DNA of 64,000 bases. It comes from Sphingobium_A sp965228065 (GTDB lineage Bacteria > Pseudomonadota > Alphaproteobacteria > Sphingomonadales > Sphingomonadaceae). Positions within the stretch are counted from its first letter, which is position 1; each line of letters starts with the position of its first letter. The stretch covers positions 3,596,001 to 3,660,000 of the forward strand of contig OZ245788.1 in the NCBI GenBank assembly GCA_965228065.1, in the 5' to 3' direction. This document shows positions 1-8,003 of this stretch, piece after piece. The notes under the pieces were generated by a model, which was not told the DNA's origin, searched no databases, and saw only the letters and a program-made list of their open reading frames with translations. A program made the position numbers and the translations under genes.

Positions 1-301
1 AGGCGACGTCGATGGTGATGCCCTGTTCCCGCTCGGCGGCGAGACCGTCGACCAGCAGCGCGAAGTCGATCTCCTGCCCCTGGGTGCCGACGCGCTTGCT
101 GTCGGCTTCCAGTGCGGCGAGCTGATCCTCGAAGATCATCTTGCTGTCGTAGAGCAGGCGCCCGATCAGCGTGGACTTGCCGTCGTCCACCGAGCCGCAG
201 GTGATGAAGCGCAACAGGCTCTTGTGCTGATGCGCCTCCAGATACGCCTCGATATCCTCGGCGATCAGCGCTTCGACCTGATAGGCGGAAGGTTCGGTCA
301 T
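1..301 (-). CDS. cysN: Sulfate adenylyltransferase subunit 1 (CysN), N-terminal part
   Basis: This is the N-terminal 100 residues of the GTPase subunit of ATP sulfurylase, which drives formation of adenosine 5'-phosphosulfate from sulfate and ATP in the cytoplasm. The gene reads off the left edge. The visible protein starts MTEPSAYQVEAL and contains the P-loop GSVDDGKS followed by TLIGRLLYDSK, the hallmark of CysN/NodQ GTPases. The ATG overlaps the cysD stop (ATGA), so the two subunits are probably translationally coupled. Whether an APS kinase (CysC) domain is fused at the C-terminus, as is common in this group, cannot be seen. Confidence 0.95.
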   Translation of the reverse strand, partial: MTEPSAYQVEALIAEDIEAYLEAHQHKSLLRFITCGSVDDGKSTLIGRLLYDSKMIFEDQLAALEADSKRVGTQGQEIDFALLVDGLAAEREQGITIDVA

Positions 302-1200
302 CAGAAATACCCCTCCTGCTTCTTCTTCTCCATGCTCGCCGACTGATCATGGTCGATCGCGCGGCCCTGCCGCTCCGATGTCGTCGTCAGCAGCATCTCC
401 TGGATGATCTGGGGCAAGGTCGCTGCCTCGCTCTCGACCGCGCCGGTCAGCGGGTAGCAACCGAGCGTGCGGAAACGGATCGAGCGTTCGATCGGCACTT
501 CGCCGTCGCGCAGCGGGAAGCGATCGTCGTCGACCATCAGCAGCATGCCGTCACGCTCCACGGTCGGGCGCTTCGCCGCGAAATAGAGCGGCACGATCGG
601 AATGTCGTTGAGGTGGATATATTGCCAGATGTCGAGCTCGGTCCAGTTGGAGATCGGGAACACCCGGATGCTCTCGCCCTTGGCCTTGCGGGCGTTGTAG
701 AGGCGCCACAATTCAGGGCGCTGGTTCTTCGGATCCCAGCGATGATTGGCCGATCGGAAGCTGAACACGCGTTCCTTCGCGCGGCTCTTCTCCTCGTCGC
801 GGCGTGCGCCGCCAAATGCCGCGTCGAAGCCGTACAGGTCCAGCGCCTGCTTCAGCCCCTCGGTTTTCCACATATCGGTGTGGAGCGAGCCATGGTCGAA
901 CGGATTGATGCCGCGCGCCTCGGCCTCCGGGTTGCGATAGACGAGCAGTTCCATGCCGCTTTCCGCGGCCATCCGGTCGCGCAACGCATACATGTCCTGG
1001 AATTTCCAGGTCGTGTCGACGTGCAGCAAGGGGAAGGGCGGGGGGCTCGGATAAAAGGCCTTGCGCGCGAGATGCAGCATCACCGCGCTGTCCTTGCCCA
1101 CCGAGTAGAGCATGACGGGGCGCTCGGCCTCCGACACCACTTCCCGCATGATGTGGATGCTCTCGGCCTCGAGCCGCTCCAGATGAGTCAGAGATGTCAC
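301..1200 (-). CDS. cysD: Sulfate adenylyltransferase subunit 2 (CysD)
   Basis: This is the catalytic ATP-sulfurylase subunit, 299 aa, the usual length for CysD. It transfers AMP to sulfate as the first step of assimilatory sulfate reduction. The N-terminal half has the PP-loop variant YSVGKDSAVMLHLA (about residues 32-45) of the PAPS-reductase/ATP-PPase fold. Further on is GGARRDEEKSRAKERVFSFR, a conserved CysD segment. The C-terminus is GYF, as in the family. It is the first gene of a cysD-cysN pair. No CysB site or clear promoter was recognised upstream in 1201-1379. Confidence 0.97.
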   Translation of the reverse strand: MTSLTHLERLEAESIHIMREVVSEAERPVMLYSVGKDSAVMLHLARKAFYPSPPPFPLLHVDTTWKFQDMYALRDRMAAESGMELLVYRNPEAEARGINPFDHGSLHTDMWKTEGLKQALDLYGFDAAFGGARRDEEKSRAKERVFSFRSANHRWDPKNQRPELWRLYNARKAKGESIRVFPISNWTELDIWQYIHLNDIPIVPLYFAAKRPTVERDGMLLMVDDDRFPLRDGEVPIERSIRFRTLGCYPLTGAVESEAATLPQIIQEMLLTTTSERQGRAIDHDQSASMEKKKQEGYF

Positions 1201-1344
1201 GAAATAGAACCTGTCATGTCACGCATGGCTGCCGGTTAGGGTGCGGAGCAGGCGAGCAAAAGACAGGATTAGTTGGTGCAGGGAAAGGGTGGATTGCTTG
1301 GAAGGCGCCGGGGCCGCCCTGAATGCTTTGAATTCGCACCTCTC

Positions 1345-1368
1345 CTCCCCGCGCTTACGCGCAGGGAG
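1345..1368. other. Hairpin with GTAA loop after hmgA
   Basis: Ten-base arms (CTCCCCGCGC and GCGCAGGGAG, one G-T pair on the minus strand) enclose a four-base loop that reads GTAA on the minus strand, a GNRA-type tetraloop. It lies 12 bases past the hmgA stop. No T-tract follows on the minus strand, so it may be an RNA 3'-end stabiliser or a Rho-associated structure rather than a classical terminator. The rest of 1201-1379 shows nothing recognisable. Confidence 0.5.
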
Positions 1369-1379
1369 AAGAATGGCTG

Positions 1380-2663
1380 TCAGGGTAGTTTCGCCTTGGG
1401 GAAGCCACCCCAGACCGCATCATAATCCGTCTGCAGTTCGGCGGATTCCAGTGCGTGCCGGGTCGGCAGATAGGGCCAGCAGCTCTCGACCATGAAGGCC
1501 ATGGTGCCGTCGATCTTGTGCGGCTTCAGCTCGACATGGCTTGCCGCGTCCCAGGACGCAACGTCGGGGCCATGGCCGGCCATCAGATTGTGCAGGCTGA
1601 TCGCGCCCGGTGCGAAGCCGTCGGCCTTGGCATCATAGGCGCCGTGGATCAGGCCCATGCATTCGCTCATCACGTTGCGGTGGAACCAGGGCGGCCGGAA
1701 CGTATCCTCGCCGACCATCCAGCGCGGCGGGAAGATCACGAAATCGGCATTGGCGCGGCCGGGCACGTCGCTGGGCGAGGTGAGCACGGTGAAGATCGAC
1801 GGATCGGGATGGTCGTAGCTGATCGTGCCGATCGTGTTGAACTTCGACAGATCATAGCGCCAGGGCGCCAGATTGCCGTGCCAGGCAACCACGTCGAGCG
1901 GCGAATGGTCGAGCGTCGTCGTCCACAGCGATCCGAGATATTTCTGGACCAGTTCGAACGGTTCGTCGCGATCCTCGAACCAGGCGACCGGCGTCTCGAA
2001 ATCGCGCGGATTGGCAAGGCCATTCGAACCGATCGGGCCAAGATCCGGCAGACGGAACAGGCCGCCATGATTCTCCGCGACATAGCCGCGTGCCTGGCCG
2101 TCGGGCAGCAAGGCGCGGAAACGCACGCCGCGCGGGATCAGCGCGATCTGCCCAGGCGCGATGTCGATCCGGCCGAGCTCCGTGAGCAGCGTCAGGCGCC
2201 CCTGTTCGGGGATGAAAAGCAATTCCCCGTCGGCATCGACGAACGCACGCGTCCCCATATCGGCATTGGCCGCATAGACATGGACGGCCACGCCTTCTAG
2301 CGAGGCGGCGTCGCGATTGACCATCATCGTCGTCATGCCGTCGATCAGATCGGTCGGCGCCGTGGGCAGCGCCAGCGGGTTCCAGCGCAGGCGATTGGGC
2401 GACAGCGGCGTGTCGAGCGTGTCCGGCGCAAAGCGTTCGGCACCCTGATAGGGGCGATAGGGCGGGTGTTCCGCCGACGGGCGCAGCCGATAAAGCCAGC
2501 TGCGCCGATTCTCGTGGCGCGGCGCGGTGAAGGCGGTTCCCGACAGTTGTTCGGCATACAGGCCGAAGGCCGGGCGCTGCGGCGAATTCCGCCCGTCCGG
2601 CAATGCGCCCGGCACGGCCTCGGTCGAGACGTGATTGCCGAAACCCGGAATATAATCGGTCAT
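1380..2663 (-). CDS. hmgA: Homogentisate 1,2-dioxygenase
   Basis: This non-heme Fe(II) enzyme opens the ring of homogentisate to maleylacetoacetate in tyrosine/phenylalanine catabolism. The protein is 427 aa from the ATG at 2663, a normal length, beginning MTDYIPGFGNHVSTEA. A GGAGAG Shine-Dalgarno lies just upstream; a longer in-frame start at 2729 would add an unrelated tail. The C-terminal half has the metal-site region PPWFHRNVMSECMGLIHG, with His and Glu ligands, and the later LMAGHGPD motif. It follows hppD by 43 bases on the same strand, so both are probably one transcript. Confidence 0.97.
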   Translation of the reverse strand: MTDYIPGFGNHVSTEAVPGALPDGRNSPQRPAFGLYAEQLSGTAFTAPRHENRRSWLYRLRPSAEHPPYRPYQGAERFAPDTLDTPLSPNRLRWNPLALPTAPTDLIDGMTTMMVNRDAASLEGVAVHVYAANADMGTRAFVDADGELLFIPEQGRLTLLTELGRIDIAPGQIALIPRGVRFRALLPDGQARGYVAENHGGLFRLPDLGPIGSNGLANPRDFETPVAWFEDRDEPFELVQKYLGSLWTTTLDHSPLDVVAWHGNLAPWRYDLSKFNTIGTISYDHPDPSIFTVLTSPSDVPGRANADFVIFPPRWMVGEDTFRPPWFHRNVMSECMGLIHGAYDAKADGFAPGAISLHNLMAGHGPDVASWDAASHVELKPHKIDGTMAFMVESCWPYLPTRHALESAELQTDYDAVWGGFPKAKLP

Positions 2664-2706
2664 GAAGCTCTCCGCGTCCCTGTCCCCGATGGGGAGGAGA
2701 GAATGA

Positions 2707-3792
2707 TCAGGCGTTCTCGGTCGCGGCAACCGCGCCGCGCTTCACCTGATCAGCCTCGATCGACTTGAACAGCGCGGTGAAATTGCCTTCGCCGAAACCC
2801 TCGTCCTTCTTGCGCTGGATGAATTCGAAGAAGACGGGGCCGATGCGCGGCTGCGCGAAGATCTGGAGCAGCAGGCGGGGATCGCCATTCTCGGTCGATC
2901 CGTCGAGCAGGATGCCGCGCTTCTGCAGTTCGGCAGTCGGCTCGCCATGGCCGGGCAGGCGATCCTCCAGCATCTCGTAATAGGTCGCCGGCGGCGCATC
3001 CATCAGCGGCACACCGCTGGCCTTCAAGCGATCGATGCACGCGATCAGATCGTCGCAGATCAGCGCGATATGCTGGATGCCCTCGCCATTATATTCGCGC
3101 AGATACTCCTCGATCTGCCCGCCGCCGGCCTTGCCTTCCTCGTTCAGCGGAATGCGGATCTTGCCGTCGGGCGCGGTCATCGCGCGGCTGGTGAGGCCGG
3201 TATATTCGCCCTTGATGTCGAAATAGCGGATCTCGCGGAAATTGAAGACGCGCTCGTAGAAGCCTGCCCAATGCGCCATGCGACCGCCATAGACATTGTG
3301 GGTCAGGTGATCGATCAGCTTGAAGCCCGCGCCCACCGGATGGCGATCGACGCCGGGCAGATAGACGAAGTCGATGTCGTAGATCGACAGATTGTCGCCA
3401 TAACGATCGACGAGATAGATGAACGCGCCGCCGATGCCGCGCACTGCGGGAATCCGCAACTCCATCACGCCGGTCTTGCTCTCGACGGGTTCGGCGCCGC
3501 GCGCGATCGCCTCGTCATAGGCCTTGGCCGCGTCCTTCACGCGGAACGCCATGCCGCAGGCCGAGGCACCATGTTCGGCGGCGAAATAGGCGGCGGGGCT
3601 GCGCGGTTCGTAATTGGCGATCAGGTTGATCTCGCCCTGGCGCCACAGATGCACGTCCTTGGAGCGATGCTGCGCGATCCGGGTGAAGCCCATGGCTTCG
3701 AAAGTGGGTTCGAGAACGCCCTTTTCCGGTGCGCAGAACTCGATGAACTCGAACCCATCCAGGCCAAGCGGATTTTCGAACAGGTCGGTCAT
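2707..3792 (-). CDS. hppD: 4-Hydroxyphenylpyruvate dioxygenase
   Basis: This enzyme converts 4-hydroxyphenylpyruvate to homogentisate, the step just before hmgA. The protein is 361 aa from the ATG at 3792, which has GGAG 9 bases upstream; an in-frame start at 3816 lacks a ribosome site and falls inside the upstream palindrome. It has two VOC (glyoxalase-fold) repeats. The Fe(II) facial triad is visible as His in DHLTHNVYGGRM, His in GIQHIALICDD and Glu near the C-terminus in VFFEFIQRK. It heads the hppD-hmgA operon and is probably controlled through the palindrome at 3808-3825. Confidence 0.97.
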   Translation of the reverse strand: MTDLFENPLGLDGFEFIEFCAPEKGVLEPTFEAMGFTRIAQHRSKDVHLWRQGEINLIANYEPRSPAAYFAAEHGASACGMAFRVKDAAKAYDEAIARGAEPVESKTGVMELRIPAVRGIGGAFIYLVDRYGDNLSIYDIDFVYLPGVDRHPVGAGFKLIDHLTHNVYGGRMAHWAGFYERVFNFREIRYFDIKGEYTGLTSRAMTAPDGKIRIPLNEEGKAGGGQIEEYLREYNGEGIQHIALICDDLIACIDRLKASGVPLMDAPPATYYEMLEDRLPGHGEPTAELQKRGILLDGSTENGDPRLLLQIFAQPRIGPVFFEFIQRKKDEGFGEGNFTALFKSIEADQVKRGAVAATENA

Positions 3793-3807
3793 CGTAACGC
3801 TCCAATG

Positions 3808-3848
3808 TAGTTTCATTTGAAACTAGATGGTGCGTGCGTGCGTGTCAA
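3808..3848 (-). promoter_or_regulatory. hppD promoter with perfect palindromic operator
   Basis: Bases 3808-3825 form a perfect inverted repeat, TAGTTTCA-TT-TGAAACTA, 16 bases upstream of the hppD ATG. On the minus strand a perfect -35 hexamer TTGACA lies at 3848-3843, and 17 bases downstream the palindrome covers the expected -10 position. A dimeric repressor bound there would block transcription. The arm length and placement suit a MarR- or GntR-type tyrosine-catabolism regulator, but no such gene is in the window. The sequence facts are direct; the regulator type is inferred. Confidence 0.7.
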
Positions 3849-3909
3849 CGCGGTGTGGAGCGGTGCCGGTGTAATGTCTTCGCGCTCGATTATGGGGCAG
3901 CGCCTCCAA

Positions 3910-4067
3910 ATCCTCCCTGAAGGGGAGGGGGACCGCCACGGCATCGCCGGGGTGGTGGAGGGGTTTGGCACTGCGGTCAACAATCCAGCTACATCAAGAA
4001 TTCCGGCATCGCTGACCCCTCCACCACCGACCTGCGGTCGGCGGTCCCCCTCCCCTTCAGGGAGGAT
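3910..4067. repeat. Long intergenic inverted repeat
   Basis: Arms at 3910-3964 and 4015-4067 are reverse complements over about 28 outer bases (starting ATCCTCCCTGAAGGGGAGG) and about 14 inner bases (GGTGGTGGAGGGGT), with a divergent middle. It fills most of the 319-base gap between hppD and the flavoprotein gene. Its outer arm contains its own small CCCTGAAGGGG dyad. It looks like one of the dispersed palindromic repeats of sphingomonad genomes and could act as a transcript end for the upstream flavoprotein gene. No transposase is linked to it. Confidence 0.8.
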
Positions 4068-4111
4068 TTTTCAGGCTGGCAGGGAATCCCGAAATCAGGG
4101 GCAGGAGGGCT

Positions 4112-5338
4112 CTAAGCCAGAAATTCCTTCAGCGGCACGCTCGCATCGGCGAGCTGATCTCGCGTCGGCGACAGTCCCTCGACGACGAACTTGCGGCCCT
4201 GGACATAGTCCTTGGTGGCGTTGACGCAGTCGAGCGCGATCACCTTGCCGCCCCTCAGATAGACGACCGAGAAGGAGCGGGCGACCGGATCGCCGCGGAC
4301 GACGAGATCGTCATAGCCGGTCGAAAGGCCGACGGTCTGGAGGCGGAGGTCATATTGGTTCGACCAGAACCATGGCACCGCATGATAGGGCTGCGCATCG
4401 CCCATGATCGCCTTGGCGACGGTCGCTGCCTGATCATTGGCATTCTGCACCGATTCGAGCCGGATGCGCTGGCCGCCGCAAAAGCCGTTCTCATGCGCGG
4501 CGCAATCGCCGATCGCATAGATGTCGGGCAGCGAGGTCTGGCAGAACTGGTCGACGTCGACGCCGTTGCCGCCATTGGCTCCCGCCGCGATCAGCGGGCC
4601 GACCGCCGGGATGATGCCGATGCCGACGATCACCATCTGCGCAGGGATCACTTCGCCGTCGCTCATGCGGACGCCGGTCACTTTGCCGCTTTCACCCTCG
4701 AAGCCGTCGAGGCTGGCCTCCAGCCGGACGTCGACGCCATGGGCGCGGTGCTCGGCTTCGTAGAAGCGCGAGAGCGGTTCGCCAGCGACGCGCGCCAGAA
4801 CGCGGGGCAGGGCTTCCAGCACGGTCACGGTCTTGCCGAACTTGCTCAGCACTGCCGCCGCTTCGAGGCCGATATAGCCGCCGCCGACCACGACGACGTC
4901 GCTGGTGGTGTCGAGTGCCGCCATCATCGCATCGGCGTCGGCGCGCGTGCGCACCACATGGACGCCCGTCAGATCGCTGCCTGCGCATGGCAGCATTCGC
5001 GGCGATCCGCCCGTCGCCCAGATCATGCTACCGTAACCCAGCGTATCGCCATTGCCGAGCGTGACGGTCTTGCCGGCGGGATCGACCTCGGCCACGCGCC
5101 GCCCGGTCAGCATCTCGATATTGCGTTCCGTCCAGAAGCTGGCGGGACGGATCAGGATCCGCTCGAAGCTCTTGTCGCCCGAGAAATACTCCTTGGAGAG
5201 CGGCGGGCGCTCATAGGGGATCTCCGGCTCATCGCCGACCATCGCGATGCTGCCCTGGAAACCCTGCTGACGAAGCACCACTGCCGCCTGCGCACCGCCA
5301 TGGCCGGCTCCGACAATCAGGACATCATAGGACGACAT
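4112..5338 (-). CDS. FAD/NAD-dependent ferredoxin (rubredoxin) reductase-like protein
   Basis: This 408-aa pyridine-nucleotide-disulfide-fold flavoprotein is of the putidaredoxin/rhodocoxin reductase type, passing electrons from NAD(P)H to a small iron-sulfur protein. It has an N-terminal FAD motif VLIVGAGHGGAQAA, then PYERPPLSK, an NAD motif VVVVGGGYIGLEAAAVLSK (about residue 150) and the second FAD motif DIYAIGDCA (about residue 275). The C-terminal reductase domain follows. ATG 5338 has a G-rich ribosome site; a GTG at 5344 is the alternative. It stands alone between the tyrosine and B12 operons; no partner ferredoxin or oxygenase is adjacent, so its redox partner is unknown. Confidence 0.85.
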   Translation of the reverse strand: MSSYDVLIVGAGHGGAQAAVVLRQQGFQGSIAMVGDEPEIPYERPPLSKEYFSGDKSFERILIRPASFWTERNIEMLTGRRVAEVDPAGKTVTLGNGDTLGYGSMIWATGGSPRMLPCAGSDLTGVHVVRTRADADAMMAALDTTSDVVVVGGGYIGLEAAAVLSKFGKTVTVLEALPRVLARVAGEPLSRFYEAEHRAHGVDVRLEASLDGFEGESGKVTGVRMSDGEVIPAQMVIVGIGIIPAVGPLIAAGANGGNGVDVDQFCQTSLPDIYAIGDCAAHENGFCGGQRIRLESVQNANDQAATVAKAIMGDAQPYHAVPWFWSNQYDLRLQTVGLSTGYDDLVVRGDPVARSFSVVYLRGGKVIALDCVNATKDYVQGRKFVVEGLSPTRDQLADASVPLKEFLA

Positions 5339-5398
5339 GGGCACCCCCGTTTGAAAGATCGTGTGCCTCTAGCTTCGTCTGACGCAAAATTCGAGCAC

Positions 5399-6187
5399 CT
5401 ATTCGGACAGGCTGCGCCGTCCATATGGCACGATCTGCATCGGGCGGGTGCCGGTGGCGGGCAGGATATCGACGGACAAGTCGAAGACTTCGGCGATCGC
5501 ATGGGGGGTGAGCACGCCCGCAGCGGGGCCGCTGGCGACCAGCTTGCCTTCGCGGAGCAGCACGATATCGTCGGCGATTCGCGCGGCATGGTTGAGATCG
5601 TGCAGGACCAGGACGACGCCGCAGCCGCGATCGGCGGCGCTGCGGAATCGATCCAATATGTCGATCTGGTGTGCGGGATCGAGGCTGGCGAGCGGTTCGT
5701 CGGCCAGCAGCCATTCGGGTGCCCCCGCGAGCACGCGGGCGAGGAGGACGCGTGCTCGCTCGCCACCGGAAAGTTCGCCAGTCGGCCGGTCGGCGAAGCG
5801 CGCAGTATCGGTCGACGCCATGGCGTCGGCGATCGCGACCCGGTCTGCGTCGGATTCCGCGGCGAATGGCGAGCGCCAGGGATGACGACCCAGCGCGACA
5901 ACCTCACGCGCGGGCAGACTCCAGGCGAGTTCGGCGGATTGCGGCAGATAGCCGATCCGCCGGGCGCGTTCGCGTGGGGGGAGCGTCGCCAGTTCGACGC
6001 CGTCGATCGCGACCCTGCCTTGTTCGGGCCGCAACAGGCCCGACAGGCAGCGCAGAAGGCTGGTCTTGCCCGCGCCATTGGGGCCGAGCAGCGCGGTGAT
6101 CCGTCCTGGCCGAAGCTCTAGGCCGATATCCTCGAGCACCCGGCGTCGGCCGAGGCTGAGTGACAGGGTCTGGGCGATCAGGGCCAT
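5399..6187 (-). CDS. btuD: Vitamin B12 ABC transporter, ATP-binding protein
   Basis: This 262-aa ABC ATPase energises inner-membrane cobalamin import. It has Walker A LLGPNGAGKTSLLR (about residues 33-46), signature LSGGERARVLLARVLA, Walker B WLLADEPLASLD and the H-loop VLVLHDLNH. The start at 6187 overlaps the permease stop by 10 bases. It is the last gene of a riboswitch-led btuBFCD operon. The sequence alone fits the wider FecE/BtuD/HmuV iron-siderophore-B12 family; the B12 assignment rests on the riboswitch and gene order. Confidence 0.9.
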   Translation of the reverse strand: MALIAQTLSLSLGRRRVLEDIGLELRPGRITALLGPNGAGKTSLLRCLSGLLRPEQGRVAIDGVELATLPPRERARRIGYLPQSAELAWSLPAREVVALGRHPWRSPFAAESDADRVAIADAMASTDTARFADRPTGELSGGERARVLLARVLAGAPEWLLADEPLASLDPAHQIDILDRFRSAADRGCGVVLVLHDLNHAARIADDIVLLREGKLVASGPAAGVLTPHAIAEVFDLSVDILPATGTRPMQIVPYGRRSLSE

Positions 6188-7164
6188 GCCGAACGCCTCC
6201 GCATGCGGACGAGCAGCGCGAAGAAGAAGGGCGTGCCGATCAACGCCATCGCGATGCCGAGCCGCACTTCGCCCGCGCCGGGAAGCAATCGAACGAGACT
6301 GTCGGCGGCAAGCAGCAATGCGGCACCACCCAGCGCAGAGGGCAGCAGCAGTGCCGAGGGGCGCTGACCGACCAGCGGGCGGACGAGATGCGGCACGATC
6401 AGCCCGACAAAACCGACCACGCCCGACACCGCCACGCATGCACCGACCGCCAGGCCGAGCCCGGCGACGATGATCACCTGCAACCGCCCGGTCGACAGGC
6501 CGAGCGAGCGGGCGGCGTCTTCGCCCAGGCTCAGGAGATCGAGCGAGCGGGCTGATAGCGCAAGCAGCACCATCCCGGCGGCGATGAAGGGCAGGGCGAC
6601 CTGCACGTCGGCGAAGCTGCGATCGGTGAGGGCGCCCATCAGCCACGAGATGATCTCCGACGTGGCGAAGGGGTTGGGCGCGATCGAGACGAGGAAGGCA
6701 GTGAGCGAGCCCGACAGGCTGGACAGCACCATGCCCGCCAGGATGAAGGCGATCGCGCTGCCCGACCGGCCAACCAGAAAGGCGAGCAGCAACACCGCAA
6801 GCGCCGCGCCCGTCATCGCGCTCATGAAGATTGCGAGCGGCGACATCGCGAAACCCAGGAAAATGGCGCCAACCGCGCCCAGCGCCGCGCTGGACGACAC
6901 GCCGACAAGCGTCGGATCGGCCAGCGGATTGCGCAGATACCCCTGAAGCACTGCACCCGACAGGCCCAGCGCGGCGCCGATCGCGGTCGCCAGGATCGCG
7001 CGAGGCAAGCGGAGCTCGTAGATGATCCACCAACTCATATCGTCGCTGAACCAGGCCGATGGCGGCACCCAGACCTTGCCGGCCATCAGCGAGAGGCAGA
7101 ACATCACTATCGCCACGAACAGCAGCGAGAGCGTGACCGTGATGGTCCGTTTCGTGTTGCTCAT
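6178..7164 (-). CDS. btuC: Vitamin B12 ABC transporter, permease
   Basis: This 328-aa integral membrane protein of the FecCD/BtuC family has about ten hydrophobic segments. Diagnostic family motifs are LRLPRAILATAIGAALGLSG near residue 50, GYLRNPLADPTLVGVSSSAA after it, and VGFVGLIVPHLVR in the C-terminal third. The ATG at 7164 overlaps the btuF stop (ATGA); a longer in-frame start would only add an Arg/Pro-rich tail. It forms the membrane channel that BtuD powers and BtuF feeds. Confidence 0.92.
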   Translation of the reverse strand: MSNTKRTITVTLSLLFVAIVMFCLSLMAGKVWVPPSAWFSDDMSWWIIYELRLPRAILATAIGAALGLSGAVLQGYLRNPLADPTLVGVSSSAALGAVGAIFLGFAMSPLAIFMSAMTGAALAVLLLAFLVGRSGSAIAFILAGMVLSSLSGSLTAFLVSIAPNPFATSEIISWLMGALTDRSFADVQVALPFIAAGMVLLALSARSLDLLSLGEDAARSLGLSTGRLQVIIVAGLGLAVGACVAVSGVVGFVGLIVPHLVRPLVGQRPSALLLPSALGGAALLLAADSLVRLLPGAGEVRLGIAMALIGTPFFFALLVRMRRRSAWP

Positions 7165-8003
7165 GATCCGATCTCTCGGCGGATCTGCGCGAGGCGTTGG
7201 AGCGCGGGAATGATGACCGGGCCCGCGCACCAGGAGAGATGTTCGGGGAAACCGGCCTCGACGCTCGATCCGATCCGGGCGAAGGCGCGCTCGCGCATCG
7301 AGCGCATCCGGCCTTCGTCGTCGCTGCCACGCATTGCGGGCGGCACGAGCATTACGCGCGGTGGTGCCGCAACGACCTGTTCGAGCGGCAGATAGCTGCT
7401 GAACTTCAGCCCGTAATCGGCGGCGGCATTGCGGAAACCCGCCTGGCGCATCAGCGCATCGTCGAGCGTGCCCGCGCCCGAGACGAGTCCGCCGCCATGC
7501 CAGAGCAATGCCGATACCGGTGTGGTGCCGCGAGGGGCCGCGGCGGCGGCGGCCGCGGCATCGATGCGTGCGACCAGGTTCCGGCCGCGTGCCGGTTCAC
7601 CGATCGCGTTTGCGATCTCCATGACTTGCGCGCGCGCTTCCGCCAATGTGCCCGGTACGCCGATCGGCAGCGTACGGATGCCGGCCCGGGCAAAGGCTTT
7701 GCGCGATGCCGCGGGTTCGAAACTGCCGAAAATGACCAGATCGGGTGCAAGCGCGACCACTTCTTCGGCCGTGCCGGCGGTTCCACGGAAGCGGCGCGCC
7801 AGGTCCGGCGCGATCGAACTCGATCCCGGATCGTGCGAATAATGGCTGATTGCGGCGATGCGATCGTGCGGCGCGATCTCCATCAGGATCGCATCGGCAC
7901 AGGGGTTGGTCGAGACGATGGTCGGGTGCCGCGCCTCTGGCGCGCCGTTGGCCGAGCATCCTGCCAGCAGCAGGAGCATCGGCCAACAGCGCGCGGTTTG
8001 CAT
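7161..8003 (-). CDS. btuF: Cobalamin-binding periplasmic lipoprotein
   Basis: This is a 280-aa helical-backbone substrate-binding protein (TroA/BtuF fold). The short signal has a lipobox LLLLAGC with Cys16, so it is probably lipid-anchored in the periplasm. The start of the mature domain (TIVSTNPCADAILMEIAP) and VVALAPDLVIFGSFEP match the family. An Ala-rich run occurs at about residues 149-156. Its ATG overlaps the btuB stop and its stop overlaps the btuC start. Function is assigned from fold and operon; the ligand would be shared with heme or siderophore binders without the riboswitch context. Confidence 0.88.
   Translation of the reverse strand: MQTARCWPMLLLLAGCSANGAPEARHPTIVSTNPCADAILMEIAPHDRIAAISHYSHDPGSSSIAPDLARRFRGTAGTAEEVVALAPDLVIFGSFEPAASRKAFARAGIRTLPIGVPGTLAEARAQVMEIANAIGEPARGRNLVARIDAAAAAAAAPRGTTPVSALLWHGGGLVSGAGTLDDALMRQAGFRNAAADYGLKFSSYLPLEQVVAAPPRVMLVPPAMRGSDDEGRMRSMRERAFARIGSSVEAGFPEHLSWCAGPVIIPALQRLAQIRREIGS

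Noticed and set aside
1345..1368. Hairpin after hmgA as a classical Rho-independent terminator
   Set aside because: The stem is strong but no T-tract follows on the transcribed strand, so only a hairpin is claimed.
4355..6121. 588-codon open frame on the plus strand
   Set aside because: It is antisense to the flavoprotein and btuD genes, has no domain pattern and reflects GC-rich codon bias.
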